Positions 25,779 to 34,269 of a DNA stretch of 64,000 nt are shown here, piece after piece. The notes below the pieces were generated by a model. The model searched no databases, was not told the DNA's origin, and saw nothing but the letters and a program-made list of their open reading frames with translations. Made by a program: the position numbers and the translations under genes. Every line of letters starts with the position of its first letter. Within the stretch, counting starts at the first letter, position 1. Source of the DNA: CAYSYM01 sp964435115 (GTDB lineage: Bacteria > Chloroflexota > UBA6077 > CF-72); the NCBI GenBank assembly GCA_964435115.1, contig CAYSYM010000004.1, positions 54,379 through 118,378 on the forward strand. The letters are read 5' to 3'.

Positions 25779-26533
25779 CCGAGCAGCTCCAGCACCTCGG
25801 CGATGCTGCCTGCCACGCAGGTGAAGATGGGCGTCTCACGCTCGGTGTACCTGCTCGCCTCGCTGCCGCGCAGCCGTTCGACGAGGTCGAGGAAATCGGC
25901 CGGGTGGTCAGACTCAAACGCCACCACGAACTCCTGGTCGTCCAGTCCGAATGAGTAGGTGGTGTTGATACGGACGCGCGGGAATTCGTGCCCCACGCGG
26001 ATGTGCTCGTCCATGGCACGCTGGCGCTCCTCGAGAGGGAGGCGGTACCACTCGCGCTTCTTCACCATGGGGTAGACGAACAGGTACTGCTTCCCCACCG
26101 GCCGCAGCCTGGTGCGCCGGCCTTCCTGGCCCGGGTGGACGTGCTCGTCCACGTACTGCGAGCGCTTCGTCATCGCCAGGTAGCTGTACGCGGCCTCCAG
26201 GTGCTGGCCCATGGCGGACCGGAGCACGGCGGCGTGCAGCTCCTGGAAGTCCTCCAGCCGCGCGGAAACCATCCAGAGCATGAAGTCGGCATCCGCGCGG
26301 GTGCCCATGGTGCTGTAGGCGCGTAGGATGGGCATCTGTGCGACGAACGGCTCCAGGGCAGCCAGCAGCTCCTCGCGGGCCCGCAGCCGCTCCCTGCGTG
26401 GCTGGAGGCGCCAGGATGGGAGGGCGCGGTAGAACAGGTAGCGCACGAACTGGCGCGTGGTCGGAGCAGGCGGGGTTACGCTGCGGGTGGTGGCACGGGT
26501 GGTAGGGGTGGCCACCGATGTCGGGGGGGTCAT
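25775..26533 (-). CDS. hemQ: Coproheme decarboxylase HemQ (chlorite dismutase-like family)
   Basis: 252 aa; oxidatively decarboxylates coproheme to protoheme, the last step of the Gram-positive-type heme pathway. The family core is clear: KQYLFVYPMVKKREWYRLP (with the reactive tyrosine region), MDEHIRVGHEF near the heme-ligand histidine, and TTYSFGLDDQEFVVAFE. The first 25 residues are Thr/Pro-rich and poorly conserved, so the true start could be later. First gene of the heme operon, and it predicts the coproporphyrin rather than the protoporphyrin route. The coproporphyrinogen oxidase (cgoX/hemY) is not in the window. Confidence 0.93.
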   Translation of the reverse strand: MTPPTSVATPTTRATTRSVTPPAPTTRQFVRYLFYRALPSWRLQPRRERLRAREELLAALEPFVAQMPILRAYSTMGTRADADFMLWMVSARLEDFQELHAAVLRSAMGQHLEAAYSYLAMTKRSQYVDEHVHPGQEGRRTRLRPVGKQYLFVYPMVKKREWYRLPLEERQRAMDEHIRVGHEFPRVRINTTYSFGLDDQEFVVAFESDHPADFLDLVERLRGSEASRYTERETPIFTCVAGSIAEVLELLG

Positions 26534-26933
26534 TGCACGCAGATCCTCTACTGTAAACCTACGGGCGGCGGAGCAGTCGCTATGAGCGGATTCCGCCCCA
26601 CTTTGCTTAGGGACCTGCCCCTATTTCTCCTGTGGGGGCCGCTCCCCAGCCCCGGTCCCAGGACTGTTCGAATGGGCGCGCCTGAGCGCTGCTGCGCTTT
26701 CCGCCGGGTTGGGTACCCAGGCCGGGCTGAGCCCCTCGCGTGCGCTCGGGCTTCGCACCATCTGGGCGCACCCATTCGAATCGCCCCGTCGCCGACGAGT
26801 AGCATGCCGCTGAAACACGGCCGGAGGTCGCGTCCCATGGCGCGAACCGCTCCGGGTAGACCCGCGCCGCCTGCGCGCCGCCATGGTCGAGCGGACGATC
26901 GCGGCCGGCACGGCTCCTGGGAAGGGGTGTGAC
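26534..26933. other. Divergent intergenic region hemQ / nitrilase
   Basis: About 400 nt without a credible gene. It contains the structured element at 26667-26780, a further GC-rich hairpin-prone stretch at 26620-26665, and the ribosome site GGAAGGGGTG for the nitrilase at the right end. Promoters for both directions must lie here but no clear -35/-10 pair stands out. Confidence 0.45.
26667..26780 (-). ncRNA. Large structured element upstream of hemQ (candidate leader RNA)
   Basis: Outer arms TTCGAATGGGCGCGCC (26667-26682) and GGCGCACCCATTCGAA (26765-26780) pair over 16 positions. The single imperfect pair is C-A on the plus strand but G-U on the minus strand, so RNA towards hemQ forms the complete stem. 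Inside lie GGGC-TCA-GCCC, TGGGTACCCA and AGCGC-AGCA-GCGCT (minus-strand reading), suggesting a multi-hairpin junction. It lies 134-247 nt before the hemQ start. It matches no riboswitch I recognise. A small inverted-repeat (MITE-like) element is the alternative. Confidence 0.4.
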
Positions 26934-27878
26934 GTGAGCGAGTGTGTTCGAGCAGCGGTGGTGCAGGCGGCGCCGGTGCTTCTGGACCGCGAGGCGACGA
27001 CGGCCAAGGTGGTCGAGCTGGTCCAGGAAGCGGCCGAGCGTGGGGCGCGGCTGACGCTCTTCCCGGAAGCGTTCATCCCGGCCTACCCGCGCGGCATGAG
27101 CTTCGGCACGCTGGTTGGCGGCCGCACCGACGCCGGCCGGCGCGCCTACGCCCGCTACTGGGACAACGCCGTGGACGTGCCCGGCCCGGTCACCAGCGCC
27201 ATTGGCGAGGCGGCCCAACGCACCCAGACGTACGTGGCGGTGGGCGTGATCGAGCGTGTGAGCGCGTTCCGCGGCGGCACGCTCTACTGCACGCTGCTCT
27301 ACTTCGGCCCGGACGGCCGCCTGCTGGCCAAGCACCGCAAGCTGAAGCCGACCGCCGCCGAGCGCCTCATCTGGGGCGAGGGCGACGGCAGCACCCTGGC
27401 CGCCGTGCCGACAGAGTTCGGTACCGTCGGCGGATTGATCTGCTGGGAGAACTACATGCCGCTGGCGCGCATGGCGATGTACCGCAAGGGGGTGGACATC
27501 TACCTGGCGCCGACGGCCGACGCGCGTGACTCTTGGCAGGCCACCATCCAGCACATCGCCTGTGAGGGGCGCTGCTTCGTGCTCGCCTGCAACCAGTTTC
27601 TCACCCGCGCGATGATGCCCCCGGCGTGGGAGGACATTGGACCCGGCCCGGAGGTGCTTTGTCGTGGCGGGAGCGCGGTCGTCGGCCCGCTGGGCCAGTA
27701 CCTGGCCGGGCCCCTCTACGACCAGGAGGGCATCCTCACCGCCGACCTGGACCTGGGCGCGATCACGGAAGCGCGGTTCGACTTCGACGTCGTCGGCCAC
27801 TACAACCGGCCGGACGTCTTCCAGCTCGTCGTCAACGAAGCGCCAGCGGCCGGCGTCTCGTCCTCTCCCCTGGCGTAG
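26934..27878 (+). CDS. Nitrilase (carbon-nitrogen hydrolase family, CWEN type)
   Basis: 314 aa; hydrolyses organic nitriles to acids and ammonia. The catalytic triad is visible as Glu45 (FPEAFIPAYPRG), Lys136 (KHRKLKPT) and Cys170 (GLICWENYMPL). ICWENYMPL is the signature of true nitrilases rather than amidases. The GTG at 26934 is chosen for the AAGGGG site just upstream and because VSECVRAAVVQAAPV is the usual N-terminus. It appears to be a stand-alone gene followed by an unrelated exported protein. The physiological nitrile is unknown. Confidence 0.92.
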   Translation: MSECVRAAVVQAAPVLLDREATTAKVVELVQEAAERGARLTLFPEAFIPAYPRGMSFGTLVGGRTDAGRRAYARYWDNAVDVPGPVTSAIGEAAQRTQTYVAVGVIERVSAFRGGTLYCTLLYFGPDGRLLAKHRKLKPTAAERLIWGEGDGSTLAAVPTEFGTVGGLICWENYMPLARMAMYRKGVDIYLAPTADARDSWQATIQHIACEGRCFVLACNQFLTRAMMPPAWEDIGPGPEVLCRGGSAVVGPLGQYLAGPLYDQEGILTADLDLGAITEARFDFDVVGHYNRPDVFQLVVNEAPAAGVSSSPLA

Positions 27879-27892
27879 CCGAGCTGGCGCTC

Positions 27893-28507
27893 GTGCGTCT
27901 CCTCGTCGTCCTCCTCGCGGCCAGCGCGCTCCTGGTGGCTGCCAGCGGTTTCTGGCTGCCCCTCCCGGGCACGCTGCTGGTCGACACCGATCCGCTGGCC
28001 CCGGCAGCGGTCGCGCTCGTCCTGGACGGCGTGAGCCAGGACGCCCTGGACCGCGCGGAAGGGTGGCGACGCGACGGGCTGGTAGGCCGTGTGGTCGTCG
28101 TCGAAGCCCCCATCAAGACGCACGCCCTGGTCACCTACTGGACCGAGCTGGTCGCGCGTGGCCTGGCGCGCCCTTCGCTGACCCCGCCCGAGCTGCTCGC
28201 CGTGGTGCGGGCGCGGTCGCTCGCGCCGGCCGAGCAAGCCAGGGCGGCGCTCCCGACGCTCCAGGCGGCACGGGCTCAGTCGGTCCTGGTGCCCGGGGGC
28301 GTCTTGAGCGGGCGGCTGGACCGGCGCGAGCTGGCGCGAGTGCTGGGTCCGGCCGGGATCACCGTGCGCCTCGTCCGCGAAGAGGCACCGGACCGCGACC
28401 CCGGACGCTGGTACCTGGATGCAGCGGACCGGCGGCGCGTGCTCGGGGTCTGGCTTCAGCTCCTGGTACCGGCGCTGAGCGGCGACCCTCAGGGTCCGGG
28501 CACGTAG
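27893..28507 (+). CDS. Hypothetical exported/membrane-anchored protein, YdcF-like at best
   Basis: 204 aa, not firmly recognised. N-terminal hydrophobic anchor (2-22), then a Rossmann-like pattern: VALVLDGVSQDALDRAEGWR followed by GRVVVVEAPIKTHALVTYW. It faintly recalls the DUF218/YdcF family, which has an N-terminal anchor and a similar beta-alpha start, but the diagnostic glycine-rich motifs are missing. Starts with GTG 15 nt after the nitrilase and overlaps the convergent glycosyltransferase gene by 19 nt at its 3' end. Confidence 0.5.
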   Translation: MRLLVVLLAASALLVAASGFWLPLPGTLLVDTDPLAPAAVALVLDGVSQDALDRAEGWRRDGLVGRVVVVEAPIKTHALVTYWTELVARGLARPSLTPPELLAVVRARSLAPAEQARAALPTLQAARAQSVLVPGGVLSGRLDRRELARVLGPAGITVRLVREEAPDRDPGRWYLDAADRRRVLGVWLQLLVPALSGDPQGPGT

Positions 28508-30312
28508 GCGACGTAGTCGCCGAAGCGGGCCGCCTCGCGGAAGCCGGAGCCCGGCAGCCAGCGGTCCAGCAGGGTGGCCACGTACGGCTCACGTCGCCAG
28601 AGGACGAGCGCCCGCACCGGCTCGCCCGCCCAGGTGTCCTCGAAGGGGAGCCCGCTGGCCAGGTAGAAGACGAGCGTGTCCTGGTCCACGTACCGCTGGC
28701 GGCTGGCGAGCCAGGCGACCTCCTTCGACGCCACGTACACCTCCGCCGGCCCCAGCCGGGCGTCTACCCACGCGGCCGCCTCCCGCACGCCCGTGGTGCC
28801 ATACCAGTAAGCGGTGCTGTACGGCGCGCGTGCCTGCGCCTGGGCCGCCGACAGGTCCCAGCCCACGGCCAGGCTGGCGAGGAGCACGGGCACGATGACC
28901 CCGGCCGGAGCGAGCGCCGCCACCAGGCGCCGGACCGAGCCGTTCCAGTGGGCCTGGCGTGACGGCTCAACCGGCTGCCGGGCGAGGCGGGAAGCGCCGA
29001 GGAGGGGCCAGGGTCGGTGCAGCAGCGGCGCGGCCGCGCCGCCCGCGAGCAGCACGGCCATGAACCCGGCGCCAGCTCTGCGGCTCACCACCCAGGTGCG
29101 GCCGAGCGCCCAGTCGTCGCCGACCAGCCCGGCCACCACGAGAGCGGAGGCGACCGCGGTCCCCAGGGCGAGCAGGGCGAACGCGCGTCGCTCTCGGAGC
29201 GCCAGGGCAACGAGTGGAGCGCCGGCCACGGCCAGGAGCGGGACCAGCGCAACCTGGTACTTGGGGAACCAGCCGGCCGACTTGTTGACATAACCGGCGA
29301 CCAGCAGCACGGCCAGGCCCAGCAGCAGGTCAACGCGGCGCGGCTCCCACCGTGTGGCGAGCTGTGCGGCCCGGACCGCCAGCGCGACGAGTCCAAGCGC
29401 CACCAGCCCGGGGCCGATCCACACCAGGCTGGGCTGCAGGCCCTCAGTGAACGCGCCCAGACTGGCGTAAGCCCGCCGCGCGACCTCGGCCGAGTCCTGC
29501 CACTGGACGCGGTTGACCTCGAACGGCATGTCGAACGGCAGCCGCAGCGCCGCGGCGAGCGCTGCCCAGGATGCCAGGAAGAGGAGCGTGCCCCCGACCC
29601 CAACACCCAGTCCGTGTGTCACGGCGCGCCCGAGGTTGCCACGCAGCGCCTGCCAGGCAACGATGGCCACCAGCAGCGGCAACGGGTTCGTCATCTTCGC
29701 CCACAGCAGGAGGGCGAACAGCGGCGCCAGCGCCGGCCAGCGGGGCGTGGCCTCCAGGCGCAGGTACAGCCACAGGAGGAGGAGCGTGAGCGGCAGCAGG
29801 AGCGCAAAATCGATGTCGAGCAGTAGCGCGCTCTGGATCGCCAGGGGGGAGAGCAGGCTGAGCGTGGCGGCGATCCCGCCGGCGAGCTGCTTCGCGCCCC
29901 GGCTCCCCCGGGCCACGTCGCGCGCGAGCAGGAAGGTGAGCATGCCTACGGCCAGGCCGCCCACCACGCCCGGCAGCCGCAACGCCCACTCGCTGGGTCC
30001 GAGCAGCCTGGCTGCCAGCCCGAGGACGTAGACGTACAGCGGCGGGTGCCAGAGGGCCCACTGCTCACGTTGGGAGAAGTCGCCTCGCTCGCTCATCCAC
30101 CCCTGGTTGCCGTAGGGGAGGCCGGTTTCGGCTACCGCCTGGGCGGCGAAGGCGAAGTTGGCGTCGTCGTACATCAGCGGCCGGCCGAGCTGTGGGAGCA
30201 CGGCTAGCAGGTAGACGAGGAGCGCGGCGACGAGGAGCGCGCCGCCGGTACGAGCCGGCCACCATTCCGGCCGCTCGACCTGGAGACTCGCGGCGGCCGG
30301 GGCGACGGCCAC
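28489..30312 (-). CDS. Membrane glycosyltransferase, GT39/ArnT-like
   Basis: 607 aa with about 12 hydrophobic segments, GT-C topology. The first periplasmic loop has MYDDANFAFAAQAVAETGLPYG, matching the acidic catalytic motif of polyprenyl-phosphate-sugar transferases. The soluble C-terminal tail (about 520-607) is typical. The GTG at 30312 follows directly on the stop of the GT2 gene upstream (TGACGTG). The pairing GT2 polyprenyl-phosphate glycosyltransferase plus GT39 enzyme is a common two-step system: the first loads the lipid carrier, the second uses it to modify a surface lipid or protein. Confidence 0.78.
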   Translation of the reverse strand: MAVAPAAASLQVERPEWWPARTGGALLVAALLVYLLAVLPQLGRPLMYDDANFAFAAQAVAETGLPYGNQGWMSERGDFSQREQWALWHPPLYVYVLGLAARLLGPSEWALRLPGVVGGLAVGMLTFLLARDVARGSRGAKQLAGGIAATLSLLSPLAIQSALLLDIDFALLLPLTLLLLWLYLRLEATPRWPALAPLFALLLWAKMTNPLPLLVAIVAWQALRGNLGRAVTHGLGVGVGGTLLFLASWAALAAALRLPFDMPFEVNRVQWQDSAEVARRAYASLGAFTEGLQPSLVWIGPGLVALGLVALAVRAAQLATRWEPRRVDLLLGLAVLLVAGYVNKSAGWFPKYQVALVPLLAVAGAPLVALALRERRAFALLALGTAVASALVVAGLVGDDWALGRTWVVSRRAGAGFMAVLLAGGAAAPLLHRPWPLLGASRLARQPVEPSRQAHWNGSVRRLVAALAPAGVIVPVLLASLAVGWDLSAAQAQARAPYSTAYWYGTTGVREAAAWVDARLGPAEVYVASKEVAWLASRQRYVDQDTLVFYLASGLPFEDTWAGEPVRALVLWRREPYVATLLDRWLPGSGFREAARFGDYVAYVPGP

Positions 30313-30313
30313 G

Positions 30314-31021
30314 TCACCGCCCCAGCAGCCGGTAGCGCAGGATGAGGGCAATCATGCGCAGGCCCACCCTGACTGCCGTCGCCGTCGAGCCCGTGATCTT
30401 GGAGTCGCCCACGCGCCCGCGGTAATTCACCGGGACCTCGATCACCCGCAGGCCGTCCAGGAGCGCCAGACAGACCATCTCGGGCAGGAAGTGTGAGCCG
30501 CCCACCGTGAAGCGGTGGTGCATGCGCGCCGCCGCCTCGCGCCGGATGAGGCGCAGCGTGCAGCCGCAGTCCGAGAGGGACGGCCCATCGAACAGCACCT
30601 GCTGCAGCTTGGCGACGACCCAGTTCCCCACCCGCAGGAACCAGCCCATGTTCGCCTCGCGCCAGATCAGCTCGCGGGTCGTGCGCGTGCCCAGGACGAG
30701 GTCGAAGTCGTCGGCGTAGGTGAGCAGCTTGAGCACGTCCTTGCCCATGAAGGTCCCGTCCGGCTCGGCGAGGATGAGGTAGTCGCCCGCGGCCTCCAGC
30801 AGCCCGCGGCGGAGCGCGTGGCCGTACCCCTGCCGAGGCTCGGCAACCACCCGGGCCCCGGCCGCCGCGGCACGCTCGGCCGTGCCGTCGCGGGAGTTGT
30901 TGTCCACCACGAGCACCTCGTCGACGGCGTGGACGCCGACGAACTCCGCCACTGCCTGGCCGACGTTCGCCGCCTCGTTGTACGCGGGGAAGATCACGCT
31001 CACCCGCCTGCCCTGCCACAC
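30314..31021 (-). CDS. GT2 polyprenyl-phosphate glycosyltransferase (dolichol-P-mannose synthase-like)
   Basis: 235 aa; GT-A domain of the DPMS-like subgroup. VSVIFPAYNEAANVGQAV, EVLVVDNNSRDGT and GYGHALRRGLLEAAGDYLIL are typical. The metal-binding segment reads AEPDGTF instead of DxD-type MDADGQ. A second conserved block is SDCGCTLRLIRREAA. There is no C-terminal membrane pair, so it is probably peripheral. Likely makes the lipid-linked sugar for the neighbouring GT39 enzyme. The intergenic region to coxB contains a promoter/operator on the opposite strand. Confidence 0.82.
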   Translation of the reverse strand: MWQGRRVSVIFPAYNEAANVGQAVAEFVGVHAVDEVLVVDNNSRDGTAERAAAAGARVVAEPRQGYGHALRRGLLEAAGDYLILAEPDGTFMGKDVLKLLTYADDFDLVLGTRTTRELIWREANMGWFLRVGNWVVAKLQQVLFDGPSLSDCGCTLRLIRREAAARMHHRFTVGGSHFLPEMVCLALLDGLRVIEVPVNYRGRVGDSKITGSTATAVRVGLRMIALILRYRLLGR

Positions 31022-31105
31022 GGGGTGCGATTATGGCGGAGCCAGCCTGCCGGGTGGGTTGGCGAAGCGGCGCCGCTGGTGACGGGCGCCGGGCGTGCGT
31101 AACCC

Positions 31106-31152
31106 TTGACGCTCGCGGAGCAGGCGGCCTACCCTTTCGGGTAGGCCGCCTG
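31106..31152 (+). promoter_or_regulatory. Candidate promoter with CTACCC-N4-GGGTAG operator before coxB1
   Basis: A -35-like TTGACG (31106-31111), an 18-nt spacer and TACCCT as a TAnnnT -10 (31130-31135). Overlapping the -10 is a perfect inverted repeat: arms caggcggcctaccc (31121-31134) and gggtaggccgcctg (31139-31152), loop tttc. Its core CTACCC-N4-GGGTAG recurs before the second oxidase cluster. The core resembles the TACCC-N4-GGGTA shape of CsoR-type copper-repressor operators, which would suit a copper enzyme. Regulator identity is inferred. Confidence 0.5.
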
Positions 31153-31275
31153 GGGAGGTGGCTCACGCGGCGGGGGCTGGCTGGAACGAGTCCGTGCCGC
31201 GCGAGGGGATCGCGCCTCCTCGGGGCGCCCGGCCACGGCCAGACCTGTGGCTCGATCCGCTCCCGTGGGGGGTGC

Positions 31276-32307
31276 ATGCAAACGATCCGGCCTACGAGCG
31301 TCGGCTCCCGGCGCCGTCCCACTGGCACGGCGCTCCTCCTGGCGGGGCTCGCCCTCGGGGCAGCCGGCTGCAACCCGTACCCCCAGAGCACCTTCGAGCT
31401 GCGCTCCGACCTCGCGCTCGAGATCCAGAACCTGTTCAACATCATCCTCGTCGCCGCCGCCTTCGTCTTCGTGGTGGTGGAGGGCGTCCTGGTAGTGGCC
31501 GCCATTCGGCACCGGCGCCGGCCGACCGACAGCCTTCCCGCGCAGACCCACGGCAGCGCCAGACTAGAGATCGCCTGGACCGCCGCCCCGGCGGTCGTGC
31601 TGGCGGTCATCCTGGTCCCCACGATTCAGACGATCTTCAAGACGCAGGCGCCCGCGCCCGCGGATGCGCTGCAGGTGCGGGTGATCGGCCACCAGTGGTG
31701 GTGGGAGTTCGAGTACCCGGACCTGGGCGTCCGCACCGCCAATGAGCTGTACCTGCCCGTGGGCCGGCCCATCAACGTCCGTGAGGAGTCGGCCGATGTG
31801 ATCCACAGCTTCTGGGTGCCGGCCCTCGGCGGCAAGCGCGACGTCGTCCCGGGCAAGGTGAACGCCCTCTGGTTCACGCCGAATTCCACGGGCACCTTTC
31901 CCGGCCAGTGCGCCGAGTTCTGCGGCGAGTCGCACGCCAACATGCGCCTGCGCGCCGTCGTGGTGACGTCGGAGGAGTTCGACGCCTGGGTGCAGCGGCA
32001 GCGCCAGCCGGCCGCCACCCCGGCCGATCCGCAGGCGCTGGCGGGCGCCCAGCTCTTCCAGCAGCGAGGCTGTGCCGGTTGCCACACCATCACTGGCACC
32101 GCGGCGCAGGGGCGCGTCGGGCCTGACCTGACCCACGTCGGGTCGCGGACGACGATAGCGGCTGGGCTGCTGGAGAACACACCGCAGAACCTGAGCGCCT
32201 GGCTGCGCGACCCGCCTGGCGTGAAGCCTGGCGCCCGTATGCCCAACCTGAATCTCTCCGAGGAAGAGCTCGGAGCGCTCGTCGCGTACCTGCAGTCGCT
32301 GAAGTAG
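31276..32307 (+). CDS. coxB: Cytochrome c oxidase subunit II with fused cytochrome c (caa3 type), cluster 1
   Basis: 343 aa lipoprotein: lipobox AAGC with Cys32, two membrane hairpin helices (about 48-75 and 95-118), a cupredoxin domain with the CuA ligands CAEFCGESHANM, and a C-terminal cytochrome c domain with heme motif CAGCH and Met ligand in GARMPNL. The aromatic electron-entry patch HQWWWEFEYPD is intact. The ATG at 31276 follows GGGGGG. It delivers electrons from soluble cytochrome or the bc complex to subunit I through its own heme. It heads the operon coxB-coxA-coxC-coxD. Confidence 0.95.
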   Translation: MQTIRPTSVGSRRRPTGTALLLAGLALGAAGCNPYPQSTFELRSDLALEIQNLFNIILVAAAFVFVVVEGVLVVAAIRHRRRPTDSLPAQTHGSARLEIAWTAAPAVVLAVILVPTIQTIFKTQAPAPADALQVRVIGHQWWWEFEYPDLGVRTANELYLPVGRPINVREESADVIHSFWVPALGGKRDVVPGKVNALWFTPNSTGTFPGQCAEFCGESHANMRLRAVVVTSEEFDAWVQRQRQPAATPADPQALAGAQLFQQRGCAGCHTITGTAAQGRVGPDLTHVGSRTTIAAGLLENTPQNLSAWLRDPPGVKPGARMPNLNLSEEELGALVAYLQSLK

Positions 32308-32344
32308 TCGTCGTCAAGCACCGAGCGGAGGGTTCCAGCCGCGC

Positions 32345-34255
32345 ATGGCAGTTGTCACAGCCCCAGCCCCACCGACCACCGGGGTCGCGGTTCCAGCCCA
32401 CGAGGTCGAGCGCGCCTACCGGGGCTTCTGGAGCTGGATCACGACGGTCGACCACAAGCGCATCGGCATCCTATACGGCGTCTCCGCCGTCACGTTCTTC
32501 CTGATCGGGGGCGTGGAGGCGCTCGTCATCCGGCTCCAGCTCTGGGCGCCCAACAACACCCTGGTGGACGCGCGCACCTTCAACGAGCTGTTCACGATGC
32601 ACGCCACGACCATGATCTTCCTGGCCGTGATGCCGTTGAGTGCCGCGTTCTTCAACTACATCATCCCACTCCAGATTGGTGCACGTGACGTCGCCTTCCC
32701 ACGCCTCAACGCCTTCAGCTACTGGGCCTTCATCTCGGGCGGCATCTTGCTGAACGTGAGCTTCCTGCTCGGCGGAGCGCCCGACGCCGGCTGGTTTGGC
32801 TACGCCAACCTGACCTCCCGCGAGTTCTCGCCGGGCCCGGGCATCGACTTCTGGCTGCTCGGCCTCCAGGTGCTCGGCGTCTCCTCCGTCGCCGCGGCGC
32901 TGAACTTCCTGGTCACCATTATCAACATGCGGGCACCGGGGATGGGCTTCATGCGGATGCCCATCTTCGTCTGGATGTCGCTCATCACGTTCGTCCTGCT
33001 CGTGCTGGCGTTCCCCGCGGTCACGGTCGGTCTGATCCTGCTCATGTTCGACCGCTTCTTCGACACCAGCTTCTACATCGTCCAGCGCGGGGGCGACCCG
33101 ATCCTCTGGCAGCAGCTGTTCTGGGTGTTCGGCCACCCGGAGGTCTACATCCTGATCCTGCCGGCCATGGGGATCGTCTCCGAGGTCCTGCCCGTCTTCT
33201 CGCGGAAGCCGCTGTTTGGCTACGCGGTGATGGTCTACTCGGGGCTCGCCATCGCCTTCCTGTCGTTCGGCGTGTGGGTGCACCACATGTTCGCGGTCGG
33301 GCTCGGGCCAGTGGCAGACGCCATCTTCGCGTCCACGACGATGCTGATCGCCATCCCCACTGGCGTGAAGGTCTTCAACTGGATCGCCACCATGTGGGGC
33401 GGCTCGATCCGCTACACGACCGCCCAGCTCTTCGCGGTCGGCTTCATCAGCATGTTCATTATTGGCGGGCTGTCCGGCGTGATGCACGCGTCGCCCCCCG
33501 CCGACCTGCAGCAGACCGACACTTACTTCGTGGTGGCGCACCTGCACTACGTGCTGGTCGGCGGCAGCATCATGGGGCTATTGGCCGGCATCTACTACTG
33601 GTTCCCCAAGATGAGCGGCCGGTACCTGAGCGAAGCGCTCGGCAAGCTGAACTTCTGGACCTTCCTGGCGGCCTTCAACGTGACGTTCCTGCCGATGCAC
33701 CTGACGGGCCTGCTGGGCATGCCCCGCCGCGTCTACACCTACAGCCCCGAGCTGGGCGTAACCACCTTGAACCAGGTCTCGACGGTCGGCGCCCTGGCGC
33801 TGGGGTTCTCGGTCCTGATCTTCGTGATCAACGTCTTCGTCAGCCTGCGTGGTGGCAAGCCCGCGCCCGCCGACGCATGGGACGGGGCGACCCTGGAGTG
33901 GTCAACCCCATCGCCACCGCCGCCCTACAACTTCGCGCGCATCCCGATGGTCGCCTCGCGCGACGCCTTCTGGGCGATGAAGTACCCCGAGCGCACCCAC
34001 CTCGATCCCATGGAGCCGGCGCCGAGAGCCGGCGGGACCGCCCAGGGGACGAACGCCCCGCACGAGGTGGAATTGGTCGGCCAACCGGGGGAGGCGCCCG
34101 TGATCCACATGCCGTCGCCGTCGTACTTCCCGTTCATGATCGCCCTGGGGTTGGTGGTCGCCGCGAGCGGCCTGCTGCTCACCATGGCGCTCGTCCCGAT
34201 CGGCATCCTGATCATGCTGGCCGGCATCTTCGGCTGGTCGTTCGAGCCTGCATAG
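32345..34255 (+). CDS. coxA: Cytochrome c oxidase subunit I, A1 type, with C-terminal extension
   Basis: 636 aa proton-pumping catalytic subunit. His ligands for heme a/a3 and CuB are seen in MHATTMIF, WVFGHPEVYILILP, VWVHHMFAVG and VVAHLHYVLVGG. HPEVY carries both the proton-channel Glu and the cross-linking Tyr, which places it in the A1 (D-channel Glu) subfamily. After the usual 12 helices, about 110 residues follow, including a hydrophilic stretch and two helices near the end (FMIALGLVV... to AGIFGWSFE). This looks like a fused subunit IV-type domain. It starts 37 nt after coxB. Confidence 0.95.
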   Translation: MAVVTAPAPPTTGVAVPAHEVERAYRGFWSWITTVDHKRIGILYGVSAVTFFLIGGVEALVIRLQLWAPNNTLVDARTFNELFTMHATTMIFLAVMPLSAAFFNYIIPLQIGARDVAFPRLNAFSYWAFISGGILLNVSFLLGGAPDAGWFGYANLTSREFSPGPGIDFWLLGLQVLGVSSVAAALNFLVTIINMRAPGMGFMRMPIFVWMSLITFVLLVLAFPAVTVGLILLMFDRFFDTSFYIVQRGGDPILWQQLFWVFGHPEVYILILPAMGIVSEVLPVFSRKPLFGYAVMVYSGLAIAFLSFGVWVHHMFAVGLGPVADAIFASTTMLIAIPTGVKVFNWIATMWGGSIRYTTAQLFAVGFISMFIIGGLSGVMHASPPADLQQTDTYFVVAHLHYVLVGGSIMGLLAGIYYWFPKMSGRYLSEALGKLNFWTFLAAFNVTFLPMHLTGLLGMPRRVYTYSPELGVTTLNQVSTVGALALGFSVLIFVINVFVSLRGGKPAPADAWDGATLEWSTPSPPPPYNFARIPMVASRDAFWAMKYPERTHLDPMEPAPRAGGTAQGTNAPHEVELVGQPGEAPVIHMPSPSYFPFMIALGLVVAASGLLLTMALVPIGILIMLAGIFGWSFEPA

Positions 34256-34269
34256 GAGGCAGCCCGCGC

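Noticed and set aside
26700..26720. T-box or known riboswitch before hemQ
   Set aside because: The GGGTACCC stretch superficially recalls a T-box, but the conserved T-box bulge sequence and specifier loop are not found.
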